A stretch of 64,000 nucleotides of DNA from Sphagnum magellanicum (taxonomy: Eukaryota > Streptophyta > Sphagnopsida > Sphagnales > Sphagnaceae). The stretch covers positions 2,443,061 to 2,507,060 of the forward strand of contig CM038912.1 of assembly GCA_021904315.1 (NCBI GenBank). Reading direction: 5' to 3'. The translations under genes and the position numbers were made by a program. The notes beneath the pieces were generated by a model. The model searched no databases, was not told the DNA's origin, and saw only the letters and a program-made list of their open reading frames with translations. Below, piece by piece: positions 31,042 to 43,300 of the stretch (position 1 is the stretch's first letter; each line of letters begins with the position of its first letter).

Positions 31042-32389
31042 CCTCAATCAACAGTGGATTGCTCAGATTGTGTGGCCTGTCAAACTAACAATTGGGTTGA
31101 ATAATCCCTGCAAGCAGAGGGTTTTATCTCAGGGTGCATGCTGACCTTGTGTGGACAACACTCATGGATTCTTTAACATAACTGAAGTTTCTGTCGTGTC
31201 GGAGTATTTCAGATAAGCGTTAGCAGATCTGTAAATAGCTAGCTGTTAGAGAAATGAGTTGTCTTGGCAACAAGCAACGCCTTTGTTGGGTTCGATAAAT
31301 TTATGCATTAAAAAGAGTACATGGTGGGTATTATGTAGCTTCTGAGCTGCACATCACTCTCCTGTTCTGTGATGGTTTGTGCTATGGCCGTTCATATTCT
31401 CTAGTTGTACATTATAACTCAACAAGGGTTTCCAGTTGTAGGTCTCACTATTTACTTTGGCTTGCATTCCAACAATGGGCTTAAGAATTAAGTTCAATGC
31501 TGAGTTGGTCAACTTGCAGATATATTGGAACTTCTTTGCAAGACTACTGGATTTCTTTGCAATAAGTTGAGCTCACAGAGTACTACAACTACCTTTGCAT
31601 TGTCTTGTCATGAAATTGTGTTCTTACACAAGCTGATGTATATCTTAACTACACTTTCTAGTGGAGTATGAAAGCTTCTCTCAGTGATATTCCACAGCTT
31701 TCAGTAGTCATGCATGATGTCTCTGAATCCATCACCAACCCTTTAGTTTTTTCATGATTGAAAACTGGACAACCGTACCGTCAAGTGTAGAAAACTCATG
31801 TCCATTTGTGAGCTTGAGATTAGAGGAGAAATCTCTCTAGATGCTTCTTCAGTCTGTAAGCAAAAGTGAAGCTGAAAATCGACAAACGAGTACTTTGATT
31901 TTGATTTTGTTCTGATTTGATCCCCCTTCAGATCCAACAGATATGATCCATTGTTACATGCCACAGATAAAACTGTGAATGGTCGTCTGTTTTTGGTAAT
32001 CTAAAGTAGCTCCTCAGGTTGATTATTAATACTTGTGAGCTGGTGTCAAGAGTGCAATGTAGACCCTGAAGCAACCATGTAAAACCCTAACATGCAGGGT
32101 CCAAGGCAGGATGGACGCATCTATCTATGAGATTGAAGGTAACAACACAATGAGTGCAGTCATAACCTTTGTGAGAGTTGCTCACATAGTGTCAGACCAC
32201 CACCTTCATCCCCAATAGTGGTGAGAAGCTGCCATATTACCTTTTGGACTTCATCAGCTCCCAATGGTGAGATAGAATTATAGCCTTGACTGATACAGTT
32301 CTTCCTACATGGAGCATCTGTAGTGACATATACACATACTAAGAATCCACCTTAACTGCAGAAGAACTAAGCTAATGTCTATGACTGAG
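31042..32389. other. Intergenic space between convergent GPCAT and SCP2
   Basis: The two genes point toward each other across 1.35 kb, so this holds both 3' untranslated regions. Nothing else coding or structured was noticed. Confidence 0.6.
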
Positions 32390-34103
32390 TCACAAAACAT
32401 AGTTCTCAGTGCATGTTTGCAGAGGAAGTCGGAGCTTGGAAGGTTTTGGGAAGATATCAGGGGTGAATTTCTGGGCAGCACTCATGCTTCCTTTGATCTT
32501 CATCTTGCCCCTGCAGATAAATACAGAATTCTAATGTTAGTTTTCTTTGCCTTCAGTACAAAAGAAGACTTCTGGTTTATCAACATGTTCTGCATAAGCT
32601 CTTGTTGAGTTCTGCACAAAGATATAATGTCACTGAGAATAATAATGCTTTCACAAATGTTTGTGACAAATCTCATAAAGACTACCTATACTTCACAAAA
32701 AAGTAAAAGAGCACCTCAATTAAATTGTCAATGAAAAACAGAAGTTCCCTCAATATACCTGACAAAAGCCATTTGAGGGTTGATTGAGCCAGAAGACACA
32801 GCCATGAAATCATCGTCTGCAAATGAAAATGTTGCATCTGGCTTTCCCTCACACTTCCCTACAACAATGAACACAGCTGTCAATTCCATTTTAAAGGAAC
32901 CTAACACTTCACACACACATCTGATGTATTGTAAAGGTTGATCAAAATATCACCACCACAGCAGACATGATCAGGAACAGGGTGCCAATCATTAACTACA
33001 TTCAGGCCATTCATTGAAATGATCAAATACAGGATCATTTTTTGTGTCAGTGAGATGCATGTGTCAAGCATTTCACCAAGTCTCTTCAGAGTGTAAAATA
33101 AGCACCACAAGATTTAGTTGCATGTAGATTTAGAGTCTGATTGTTCTATGGAATTCATTTGAAAGGAAGTCTTGCACCTTTGTACACCTTCAAGTTCTTG
33201 AGATCCACCACAAAGCTCTCCTCATCGATTCCTATTTTCTGTCCAGTCATGAAGCCATGAGGATATTTTATTATACCTACCATCTGTGGCAACAGAGCTA
33301 TCTGTGATAGGGAGAAGTTTTGAACCCAATGACTGTCATCAACAATTTGCTATTGCTAAAATGTGAAGGAAACAGCACCATTTCCAAAGTAAAGCTTCAA
33401 AAAGCTTCCAGACTTCTCAAAAAGAGGGGTCCAGAACACTGTCCACAAAAGAAAGGGATTGCTCGAGGCTCCAGGAAAACTAAAAACAAGGAAAAAAACT
33501 ACCGATCGGCAATAAGACTTGCTTGCCAAGATGTGAAAGTAGTTCCACAATGAGGAAAGCGATTTCGTGCTCCCACGAAAGCAAATACCCTAAGAGAAAA
33601 AAAAAACTACTGACAACCAGACCTTCAAACCTCAAACCCACTCTTCAAAAAACAAAAAGCAACCTCCAAATTGTGAAGATCCTCACAATCTCATGAGACA
33701 AAATTTTTTAAAAAATTCCATAGGTAGTACAAAATCTCTTCATCTGCTCAAAAAATTAAAAAAAATCTAAATTCTGCGAAAACAAAAACCTGCCACCCAA
33801 CCCAAAACCCATCAAATCGACGACGATTACCGGTAAACCCTCTTCCCCGCTTCTGCTCCCAGCACGAATTTCTGAAGTTAAGCAAGAATGCGAAGAGGAC
33901 AGAAAGAAAAGAAAGAGAAAAGAGATAGAGAGAAACGGGAGAGAGAGAGCCACCTTGGGGGCTATGTTGATCTGGTACGTGTACCCAATTTTCTGTTGCA
34001 AGTCTTTTCCTGCATCAGTTGCCAAATGCGCCTTGACGAGATCTAGCAGTTGCGCCGACTTGAGCTTCGAGCCCTCAGTCACGCTTCCCTCCGACGACGC
34101 CAT
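32390..34103 (-). CDS. SCP2: Sterol carrier protein 2 (SCP2) domain protein; 4 exons
   Basis: Minus-strand exons are 34103-33954, 33238-33178, 32858-32759 and 32510-32390, all GT-AG with closing phases, giving 143 residues. The protein is a single SCP2 fold: KSAQLLDLVKAHLATDAG (about 15-32), KIGYTYQINIAPK (38-50), ESFVVDLKNLKVYKG, GKPDATFSFADDDFMAVSSG, INPQMAFVRGKMKIKGSMSAAQKF. SCP2 binds sterols, fatty acids and acyl-CoA, and plant SCP2 is normally a roughly 120-residue peroxisomal protein ending in SKL. Here SKL is present but followed by RLPLQTCTENYVL before the stop at 32390-32392, so the signal is internal. A TTG 39 bases upstream of the ATG is in frame, but no upstream ATG is. Intron 1 has a long CT-rich stretch just after its donor. 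Confidence 0.95.
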
Positions 34104-34428
34104 TTCGCGATTCCCTGCAGGGATTGCGAACTGCAGCGACAACGAGAGTGAACAGCAACTGCAAGTCGGTGCGTGCTTTGCAAAACACGCTTGCCAAGTG
34201 CTGTTGTAGTCCTGGCGACAAAGCCAGACGGACGGACGGGGTTGGCGAGCGATCCCAAGCTCAATGGCCCCGGGTCGGGTAGCCCGGCAGAAACTCGGGC
34301 CACCAACTTTGCTTCACGCCGGATATCAATACTTCGCTGGTTGTATGACTTTATTGATATCTTCTGGAACCTATTGGGTTGTGAAATTATTACAACAAAA
34401 TAAAAATAAATAAATAAAATAAAATAAT

Positions 34429-34479
<51 letters not shown>

Positions 34480-36360
34480 AACAAGGATGGAAATCCATTC
34501 ACAAAAAGTACAAGGCATGTTGAAGCAAATGTAACCATACCGAAGGAAAATCAAAACAATCAAATCAGTAATAATGAAGTAGAAAACCTAATGTTAAAAG
34601 GGCATCCTCTGTTTGTGATGGAGTTGCATTTGTTGGTATGTGTGGAAGAGATGAAGAACTATGACTAAACGGGGTATAGCTCGTTGAAGAATCGCATGTT
34701 GGAGGGCTATTCCTTAATTTTTTATATAGCTAAATTGACGATTGTCCACAAGAATATTTAGTCAAATTTGTCTACAAACTATATATGAAAGTAGACAATT
34801 TTAAGAATGGTACATTTCTATACATGGTTCAAGTTGATAGCCAAAAAGTATATAAGGATGTTTAAATTTTTTTCTTTCATATCTTCTTAATGGCCAAATT
34901 TGTTTAAATTGGCTTATGGATGATCATCACCTTGATTGATTACATCAAAAAATTAACAAGAAAACATTCATGGGGACTTGTTAAAATTGAGTCAAATGAT
35001 CAACATTAGATGGCATAGCCAAGTAATCTTTTATTGTCAACCGCGCTTATTTTCTATTATATGTGATTGTTTTTGTGTTGAAGGCCATTTTAGTGTAATT
35101 ACTCTATTGTATCAGTGGAACAAGTTTTGATATGCCATTTAGATAAATCCAACAATCAACTACTAAGTTTCATAGTTATTGACTCAACTTTTGAAATTAA
35201 TGCCATTTTGTTTCATTAAAAAAATTGAGATTAATCATGTTAGAACTCACCGTCCTTTCAGTTCGTGTGTGGGAACATTTTGAAACAAGAGTTGTTAGTG
35301 GGGTTGGAATTAGCAAGTATGAAGCTATATGCAAAATGTGAATGGGTAGTTAGATGCAAGAGTAAACAAGAAGTTGAGTGTAAAAACTAAATAGAAAGTG
35401 CACAAGGGGAAGCTTAGGGAGGAAGAAAAAACTAGGGACAACCTTTGGTGAAGCTTTGAAACTCATTATACAATTTTTTGGGTTAGTTGAGCTTGAGAAT
35501 TCCCTTGGAGCTTTAGTTGAAGGTAAAATTGTGTTGGTTGGTAAAATTTTGTTTTTGTAACCTTGGAAATGCTCAAGATCTAGTAAGTGAAGCTCTAGAT
35601 GTAGAAGTTCTAGATATACGAAGCTAAGTTTTTTTTATTTTAAGTTTGAACTTGCCATGAAGTGCAGAGTCATTGCAATGAGCTACTTCAAAGCTAGGTC
35701 AAAGTGGTTTTAAGAGGTAGGAAATGTGTTGGGTGTGTATTTGGTTTAAGATGTACACTTCCAGATCCATAGATGGAAAATATGGAAACTTGTTTACACT
35801 TTTTCATAAGTGGAAATGCAGAAATTTTCAACCCAATCTATGTAAACTTGTGTAAAATTGAGAAAGCTCATTTGATAGATGTAAAATGATTTAAGTGTTA
35901 AGTGATAACAAAAAACTTACACATCATGGAATGGACTCAATATAAGACAACATTCCAAGGCAAAATGGTTGGCAAGGCATTGGGAGTTAAAACAGTACAA
36001 TATAAAGTCTATAATTGACCAAGGCAAGTGGTTGAAGGTGCATTCCAAAACAAAGTTCCAAAGGCACTTTAAGATAGAGTGATTAAAAGTAGTAAGCAAC
36101 ACTCTAAGGGATGCCATGTGGCAAAGGAAAATAGTTGAATTAAGAGTAATTTCAGAACAAATTGACAAACAACAAAAGGATGATGATATAAACAACAAAA
36201 AGACAAGGACTGTCCACAAATAATTTTAGCGGGCAGGGATGGAAAGGAAATCGACAAGAAATAAACCCCAGGGGAGAAGTAAAGATGTGCATTGAGTGAA
36301 AGGGAGAATCCCATTTATACAATGATTTACATGGTCACAATTTTCATTATACTTGACTAA
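34104..36360. other. SCP2 promoter side and gene-free DNA
   Basis: The first 200 bases upstream of the SCP2 ATG are relatively GC-rich and presumably hold its promoter. Beyond 34480 the DNA is AT-rich with no supported exon, RNA or repeat. Confidence 0.5.
34433..34479. repeat. Compound (AC)n(AT)n microsatellite
   Basis: About 16 AC dinucleotides run directly into about 7 AT dinucleotides, 330 bases upstream of the SCP2 start codon. Confidence 0.95.
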
Positions 36361-36362
36361 TG

Positions 36363-36665
36363 TCTAAGAGCGAGCCCAGCAGCATCCCTCTATCAATATT
36401 TAGCACATACTGTGTGCATTGTTTAGTTTCATCCCCACCCATGAACTTGAAAAATGGACTGTGCAACATGAGAGATTATTTGACTCTCATCACCTGAGCC
36501 AATCATTGTCGTTGGCCAATGAGAAACAATCATTTATTGGTGAGAAACAGTCATTTTTTGTACAAGTGCTCTTGCAGGGTACTGCGAAGAAGATTCATAG
36601 TGTTTTAAGTAAATCTTCATCCAAAAAGTACTGGAAAGGCCAATAATTTACTCCACTGTTGAGCG
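36363..36665. mobile_element. Possible MITE (about 300 bp)
   Basis: The left edge CTAAGAGCGAGCCCAGCAGC and the complement of the right edge (TTAGAGCACGCTCAACAG) match at about 13 of 18 positions. Edges of the AGAGC..TCCA type are common on plant miniature inverted-repeat elements. No clear target duplication was seen, so the call is tentative. Confidence 0.35.
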
Positions 36666-36667
36666 TG

Positions 36668-37062
36668 CTCTAAGAGCAATTCCACCAGTCCTCAGTATGT
36701 GACCCTGTAACTTAAAATTGGATAAACAAAAGTCTAAAGATGCTGGTTTGGGTCAGCAAAATGGTTTTGGCTGATCATTTTTGCACAGTTTGCTGAGGCT
36801 GTTACAAGCCGCAGTGAAGCCGAACACCTGCTAGAGAAGAGTGCAATATATATGTATGATCTCACTGCTGCTCCCCGTTTCTGCTTGGTCAATCATAATT
36901 ATTGGTTCAAGTGGTTTGCTAGTAGAAGTCTCCCACATATTTGCAATCCCAGTTTTAGTTTTATGGGTAAGGTTGGAAAAAAAAGTAAATAACTTAAATT
37001 GGACATGAGAAATATTTTGCAGGGTCACATACTAAGCACCACTGGAGATAGTCTTTGTCTAT
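36668..37062. mobile_element. MITE-like inverted-repeat element (about 390 bp)
   Basis: The left end contains TCCTCAGTATGTGACCCTG. The right end, read on the opposite strand, contains GTGCTTAGTATGTGACCCTG. The shared 14 bases AGTATGTGACCCTG are identical, and the flanking bases are similar over about 30 positions. No transposase is encoded. It abuts the element before it. Confidence 0.55.
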
Positions 37063-37128
37063 AGAAAATGTATTACATTACCTTGTGCAAATGTAAGTGA
37101 AATTATTTACACATAGGTAAGTGCAAAT

Positions 37129-37183
37129 GTAATGGCCATACACAACCATGTATTTAATGTACACAATTGTGCATGGCCATTAC
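37129..37183. repeat. 17-bp inverted repeat with 21-base loop
   Basis: GTAATGGCCATACACAA at 37129-37145 faces TTGTGCATGGCCATTAC at 37167-37183, pairing at 16 of 17 positions. Confidence 0.75.
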
Positions 37184-37935
37184 ACATACATGCCCAATAC
37201 TAGTAGGTAGGTACATACGTACCTTGGTTAGAGGCCTCCTAAGTGTCACCCCTTCATTGGATGATATAAATAAGCCGAAACAATTGAAAAGTCTGAAAAA
37301 TGTAGGGATTGGAACATGGATCTTTGTGATTTGTCAAAAATAGTAGAGGTAGGAGCATGGATCTCTGTCAGAAAATTGTGGCAAGTGTGGCAAGGTTGGA
37401 AAAGAAATGAAAAATTTCCTGACAAAAGCATTCCACAGTGCTTCATGAGCAATGTATCAACTTCAGAAAGTCTCAATTTGGAGTGGTGTTGTGCAAATGT
37501 GATCAGACTCCTCAATTGCACAATGACCCACATCAAGGTTGCTCTGCATCATCACTCACCTATGGATGGATGCTCAAGCAGTTCAGGGAATTCAGGAATA
37601 ATTTAGATACTAAAAGAGCTGATTTTCAAACTCACAATGAACAATTCTTCAAACTCAAGGCTCGGACATAAGTGATTCCTTTCATCACCAACAACATTGT
37701 GAAGGCTTTGATTGAAAGCCTGAAGAAATGTCTGATTTGATGTTACACAACTATGTCTGACCCTCAGGTGTGCTTGTTGGTGACTTGTGTTTAGCTTCAA
37801 TGGTGACTGCTTTGAGCATCTCTAGAAAACCTGTGTTGAGTTAATATTATTGGACCTTTCACCCTATTGTACATATGTGATTTTGGCTCCAACAATTCCC
37901 CATCAGGTGTTCTCAAAGCCATGTCCGATCCCTGC
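37184..37935. other. 3' flank of the PP2C gene and unassigned DNA
   Basis: The part next to 37936 is probably 3' untranslated sequence of the minus-strand PP2C gene. Plus-strand frames around 37316-37671 have no recognisable motif and no splice support. Confidence 0.4.
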
Positions 37936-40900
37936 TCAATTAGCCAGATGGGTGGTAAAACATGAGGATCTCCAAATCCTGCCTTCAAGGGAAATGACCA
38001 TCACGCATATATCGTCATGGTACTTGCGACGATCTCCATGTGGAACATCCAAGAGCTCATGGAAGTTCATCCCTGCAGTATTGACACAGAAGAAGAATTA
38101 GCCTTCTTCAAGGGGCATGATGAAAATGCTTTGGAAATTGGTTTGAGAGAGAGTAGCATGGAAAGAATCAATGCATATTGGCTCTGAACTCTCTCATATA
38201 AACCGTGAACCTCGAATCAAAACAGCTATAAAATTTAACTTACCATTTTTCTTGGCAGCACGGAACAGAAGCTCCTCAATGAGGTTTTGGGCAGGATCAC
38301 CATCTGGAAACTTCTCCAAGAACCATTCCACATGAGCAACTGCTTCCTCATTGCTCAGGTACTGATACAATCCATCTGAAGAAAGTATCAAAAATTGGTC
38401 TTGTGGACCAAGCTTATGGTGGTGGAGAAATGGTTCACAGGTGATGTATGGGTCACTCCCCACAAACTCACACCGAAACATTTCCAGCAGTGCATTGTTC
38501 CATTGGGGCTGTTAACAGACACAAGGTCCATTTAGCAAATGAATCTCTAGAGCATAAACATCTCTCTTCAAGTTGTTCAGCAAAAAATCAAATACAACTT
38601 TCTACCAGCACAATTGTCACAACATCTGGAGATTGCCCATCTTCACATACAATTTGTGGGCTTCTTTGGGGCATCACAAAATCTGTTTTCTGTTAATGAA
38701 ATGGAAAGAGAATGCAGCTCCTGGAATTCTGTTTTTTACCTGCTTTAGAAAGCCAACACCGAATGCACGAGTCACATTCAACCTCCCCTTCACTCGATCA
38801 TTGGAAATGATGTCATGGTCATTGGGATGCTCTGCCCTTAATCTTTGAACTTCCTAGACATATCACAAGAGCACTATATTGGTCCAGAGAGGAATCCCAC
38901 CACAATGCAACCCATTGCCAAAACTTGTTCCAGTTGTACACAAATTAAATGCAAGAATCTGTAGAAAAAAAGATCATGGTTCTCTCTCTACCTGATCATT
39001 GCTCGTGGTATGGTCTTTAGAGAGTTGCAAGGCATTCAATGATGATGATGATGTTGCTGGTGAGAGCAAGACACAACTCACAACATCATTTACAGTCTCA
39101 AAAGCCTCCAGTTCAATGGTAGTCTCTTCAATGATCTTTTCAAGCTCCAGCTTCATTGATACATCTCGATCTCCACTCACCGTTGAAAATTCATCCAATT
39201 TGTGACAAGTTTGTTGAGAGTTGTCTAGTGATGTCATCCCAGAGTCTGTTGTTGAGGCTTTTGAGGTTCGAGAAAAAGAGCCCTGATTGGATTGCTTACA
39301 TGCAAGAATTGCTCGACTATCACCAACATTCATAATATATACATCCTCATCTTTCATGAGCATGACGAGCACACAAGAGCCCATCACCATGAGTTCTGGA
39401 TTTTCATGTAAAACACTGCAGGATCACGGAAAGCATTAAGGTCCTAGAAATTCCATTAGCCTCACTCACAATAGAAGTGGAAAAAATTCATGCAGGTGGC
39501 TAAAAAACATGTGTAACTTGCAACTCGCCTTTGACTCAGCAGCCAAAGTTTTGTGAGTATTGGAAAGATGATGACTGATAGGTGAGTACCTGTGAGCCAT
39601 TTCTAAGTAGGCAATCTCGGTTTCATTGAGTGCACACGCAAGTGCCTTCAAGACTGAATCATGATTGATAGTACCACCCCGTTCACAATCCCGAGCTTCC
39701 TGCTCCAACTGAAGCTTCTCATGAAGCTGCTCCTCAACTTCATGACTCTGTTGCTCCACTGCATACCTACTGATATTGGGAACCCCCAAGTCAAATGAGC
39801 ATCAAGCTGAACATGCAGGATTTTGACAGGAAAAAAAAGCAGTCAAAACAATTCTGCAGTTGCAAACATCAGGAGCTTAATAATGTTCTTTCTTTCACAT
39901 CTCCACAAACATGGCTATTCAAGCCATGATCCTGAGCCAAGAAACTAACATCCACCTCTTCACAAGTCCTCCACAATCCGCTAATGTTCCATGCAGAGGT
40001 CTGTCAGTTAGTTACCTTGATTGCAGAAACCTCCAATGTTGTTTTCGGCGCCAATTTTGCCGAGTTTTCCTGCCCATGACTGGCATTGCTTTCACATTCT
40101 TTTTTCCTGTGACATTTGCTTTCTGCTGGGATGTCTTCAAATGCATCCACCCATTACTATCTACTTCCTCATTTGCCTGCTCTGAATAAAGTCTACCCTT
40201 ACAAAACCCACCTTCTTCTACCACTAACCTTGTTCCCTCTTGAGGTTGTAGGGGTGGTGCTATTCTCTCATCATCCACAGTCTTTGAACTTATCAAGCTC
40301 TCTTGGGCCACTATATTCTCAGGCATTAGACTAGTGGAATCTGGGTTATGTTTTACAGTAACTAAAGTTGTGTGTGGAGCATGCTCATCAATAGTACTTT
40401 GACAATTACAAGAATATACATGGCGGTCTTCCCTACAGTCTTCATTCTCTTGAGAAATCTCATTGCTCATGACTTGGTCACTGAACTCTCCATGTGGATC
40501 ATTGACTAACCTAACTTTGGATGCAGTTGCATCAGCTACCTTGAAAAATGGTGTGTCCATTTTACCTCCAGCTTGCCCATCTACTAATCCTATCTTCTCT
40601 GATTCCTTGGCTTTGCTATTAAACTCATCATTCTGGTCCCAGACGGACTTTTTGAGCTCTCTGTAAATTGCAGGATACAAATTGCTCATGAGGAAGTCGG
40701 GTGCATCAGGGCCATTGAAGCCGTCATAAATGCCCACAAATAACAAACCATGCTCCTCAGATACAACTACATGGACACGGTCCTCACCAGCCTTAGCCTG
40801 AGCCCACTGACACTTGTTCCACTCTCTGGTGTCCTCCAATTCTGAGCTTACTGTGCAGCAGCTCCCCAAATCCAATGGCGAATCAACATGTGAGTTTTTC

Positions 40901-41769
40901 AATCCAATGAGCTCCCGAACCCCTTCTTCTTCCTCATTCTTCATCACAAACTTCATCACTGGCAGTACAATGGATCTGCGGGTCTTGGAAATTGTTTTAA
41001 TCATGGCTTTTCTTACAGACTTCAAGCTGACTGTCCTTGCAAAATTACCATGGAACCTGGTTGGTTTGTGTGGACGAGCCTCTAAAGGGGCAGAGAAATT
41101 GGTTTTGTCAACAAGCTCTAATGGGCCTGACATGGATATCATTTCCAAAGGGCCTGACAAAAATCCTCTCTCCAAGGGATTAGGGCAAAAGCAATCATTA
41201 TCAACTGCTCCTGGGATTGGGCTAAGCTCAGAGAGACCACCACCTCTGGCAGTGCAGGGAACAGGTTGGAGAGGCAGAGCAGTGAAAGAGGATGTGCTCT
41301 CAAAAGCTGCAGCCTGGTCAAACAGAATGTTTGAGAAGGAATTGAATTGCGGTTGGGAGATGAGAGTACGAGGAGTGGTTATATTAGCACTCACAGATGC
41401 ACCTGAGATTGCCTTGAAGGATGTCTCAGACAGCTGGGATCTAGATTTCTCCCAGCAGCCCCCCATTTGAGAACCCATCTCGCTGTTCGAATGGTGCAAA
41501 TTTCCAGCTCCAACAATTGTACTGACACTGTCAACTGCAGCTGTCCTTGCAGCATCTGCAGTATTGGATGAAAGTTTTGATGATGCCAAGACGATGCTGT
41601 CCAATTCCTGGTGAATTGGAGGAGACCCAATTGCTGGCCTTGCATAATAGAAGGAATGGCCTAATCCTCCATCCAAAATCTTGGAAAACATCAGAACTGG
41701 CCCACCCTTTGGCTCCTTCCTCTTGGGCACAAAACAACCTGCAACGACCCTTGACACCTTGTTTCCCAT
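37936..41769 (-). CDS. PLL: POLTERGEIST-like (PLL) protein phosphatase 2C; 6 exons
   Basis: Minus-strand exons are 41769-40016, 39769-39590, 39415-38992, 38853-38740, 38508-38244 and 38072-37936. All are GT-AG and phases close, giving 957 residues. The start [12 protein letters not shown] fits an N-myristoylation signal (Gly2, Ser6) with Cys12 for palmitoylation, as in membrane-held POL/PLL1. The subfamily signatures are ISGASVSAN (about 121-129) and [14 protein letters not shown] (about 157-170). The catalytic domain starts at KAGEDR (about 326) with DGFNG (about 349-353) in place of the common DGHGG. A long acidic insert follows, then [25 protein letters not shown] (about 655), [28 protein letters not shown] (about 867) and YHDD near the C-terminus with the last metal-binding Asp. 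POL/PLL phosphatases act at the plasma membrane downstream of CLAVATA-type receptor kinases. Exon 1 carries 61 percent of the protein. Confidence 0.95.
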
Positions 41770-43170
41770 GATCAAAGATCAAACCTCCTGCTGTTGTTGT
41801 TGTTGTAGATTCTTCTTGCACCTAAGCTTTTTCCACCTCCTTTTTGGTCTTTTGTCTTCTTCTTCATCCTTTTGATCTTTGTCAAGCCTCTGTTGTCAAG
41901 TACCCAGAGAAGGCTTGACAACTAGAGATTCTGCTGGATAACCCATCTTCACTGATCCTCCTGCTGAACTGGTTTCCTGTAAGAAGAGCAACTTCAAAAC
42001 CCACAAGAGAATACTTAATTGCTATTGAGCACCAAACAAAAGAAAAACAAAAAAGTTTGATTTCCACAACAGTATCCCATCTGTTTTCCAATAATCACAG
42101 GAGCAAGTAAAGATCACAAGCTTTTGCCTAATTCATAGCTCATCACCACCACCACCACCACTGACAGTCTCTAATCCTAATTGAGAATCATAGCTCCAAC
42201 ATTTCTCTGGTTAAAAATCTACTTCAATCGATTTTGCATAACATCTTGCATAACATTTCTTTTGCTTAAATCAATCGAAAAGACAGATAAAAAAATCCAA
42301 CTACTCATCAAATTCTATGGAAATTCTGTCTGAGCTTTCAGAGTAGGTAGTTGTATCTAATCCAATTCTCTTTGAATTCTTCTGTCAAACCACCCACCTC
42401 TTGTTCTGCATGGATTCATCTTCCAGATGCAAAATCAGTCCCACAACAAATGCAACAGCTTTGCAACTAAAGGAGGGGAGGATGTAATAATCCTTCAACC
42501 ATGTAGACAACCAGATCTTAAGAATCACAAATTCACCATCCGCTACTTAAGATTGAAATCAAGAAAATTGAGATCTCAAACTTGGTTTGGACTTTGGACC
42601 ATATCCTTCTTCCTTCCTTCCTTCCTTCCCACCATTGTTCTTCCTTTTCTTTCCTCTTGTTTTTGTTTCTTCCTCCCCATCGGCGCCGCCCAACCCAACT
42701 TTTTATTTTTGCTTTGGAATAAAGTCGTAGAGGTTTGAAACACATCAGAAAATCGGTGTTTTTCCAAATGGGTGTTACTGTTTTAGCACCAATCATTCAA
42801 AAAAGCGCAGCTGCGAATCAATCCTCTCCTCTTCTGTTTTTTTTAGTATCATCTTCACCAAACTCTCGGCACGTTTTGCGGACCCGGAATCTCAGGGTCA
42901 AACAACATCAGGAAAATTTTGTGCGAGATTGTGTAAATGGCATTTTCATCATCACCAGATTCGTAGCATGGGGGACAAAATTTTGGAATTCCGAGGGATG
43001 TGTCGAGGAAAAAACACTTTGACATTCATTCTTAGAGCAAGTCAACCCACATGGCACAAATGTTTCTTGTTTTTTGTTTTTTTGGGGCGCATAAGAAAAT
43101 TCTTATTGCAAAAAGAGTGTTTTCAATTGCTTCACTACCCCAGCCCTCACCTATAAATATGAAAATTTGA
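41770..43170. other. Upstream region of the PLL gene
   Basis: On the minus strand this holds the probable 5' untranslated region, including CAACAACAACAACAG just before the start codon. It also has a CACCAC run near 42150, a (TTCC)n microsatellite at about 42605-42630 and an A/T-rich distal part. No further exon was recognised. Confidence 0.5.
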
Positions 43171-43177
43171 AAAGCAC

Positions 43178-43300
43178 TTAGAGCATCTCCAGTATGTAAC
43201 TCTTGATAATAAAATTAAATGTCTAAGTTTAGCTGTTTTTTTTTCTAGCAACCCCACCAATAAGACTGTAACTGGAACTGCATATACTGGAATAGCAAAC
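43178..43300. mobile_element. MITE end fragment
   Basis: AGAGCATCTCCAGTATGTAA resembles the left end of the element at 36668 (AGAGCAATTCC followed by AGTATGTGAC). A matching right end was not found, so this is a fragment and its right limit is approximate. Confidence 0.3.

Noticed and set aside
41139-41821. Other-frame ORFs over the first PLL exon
   Set aside because: The PLL frame is conserved along the whole exon; the others are shadows.
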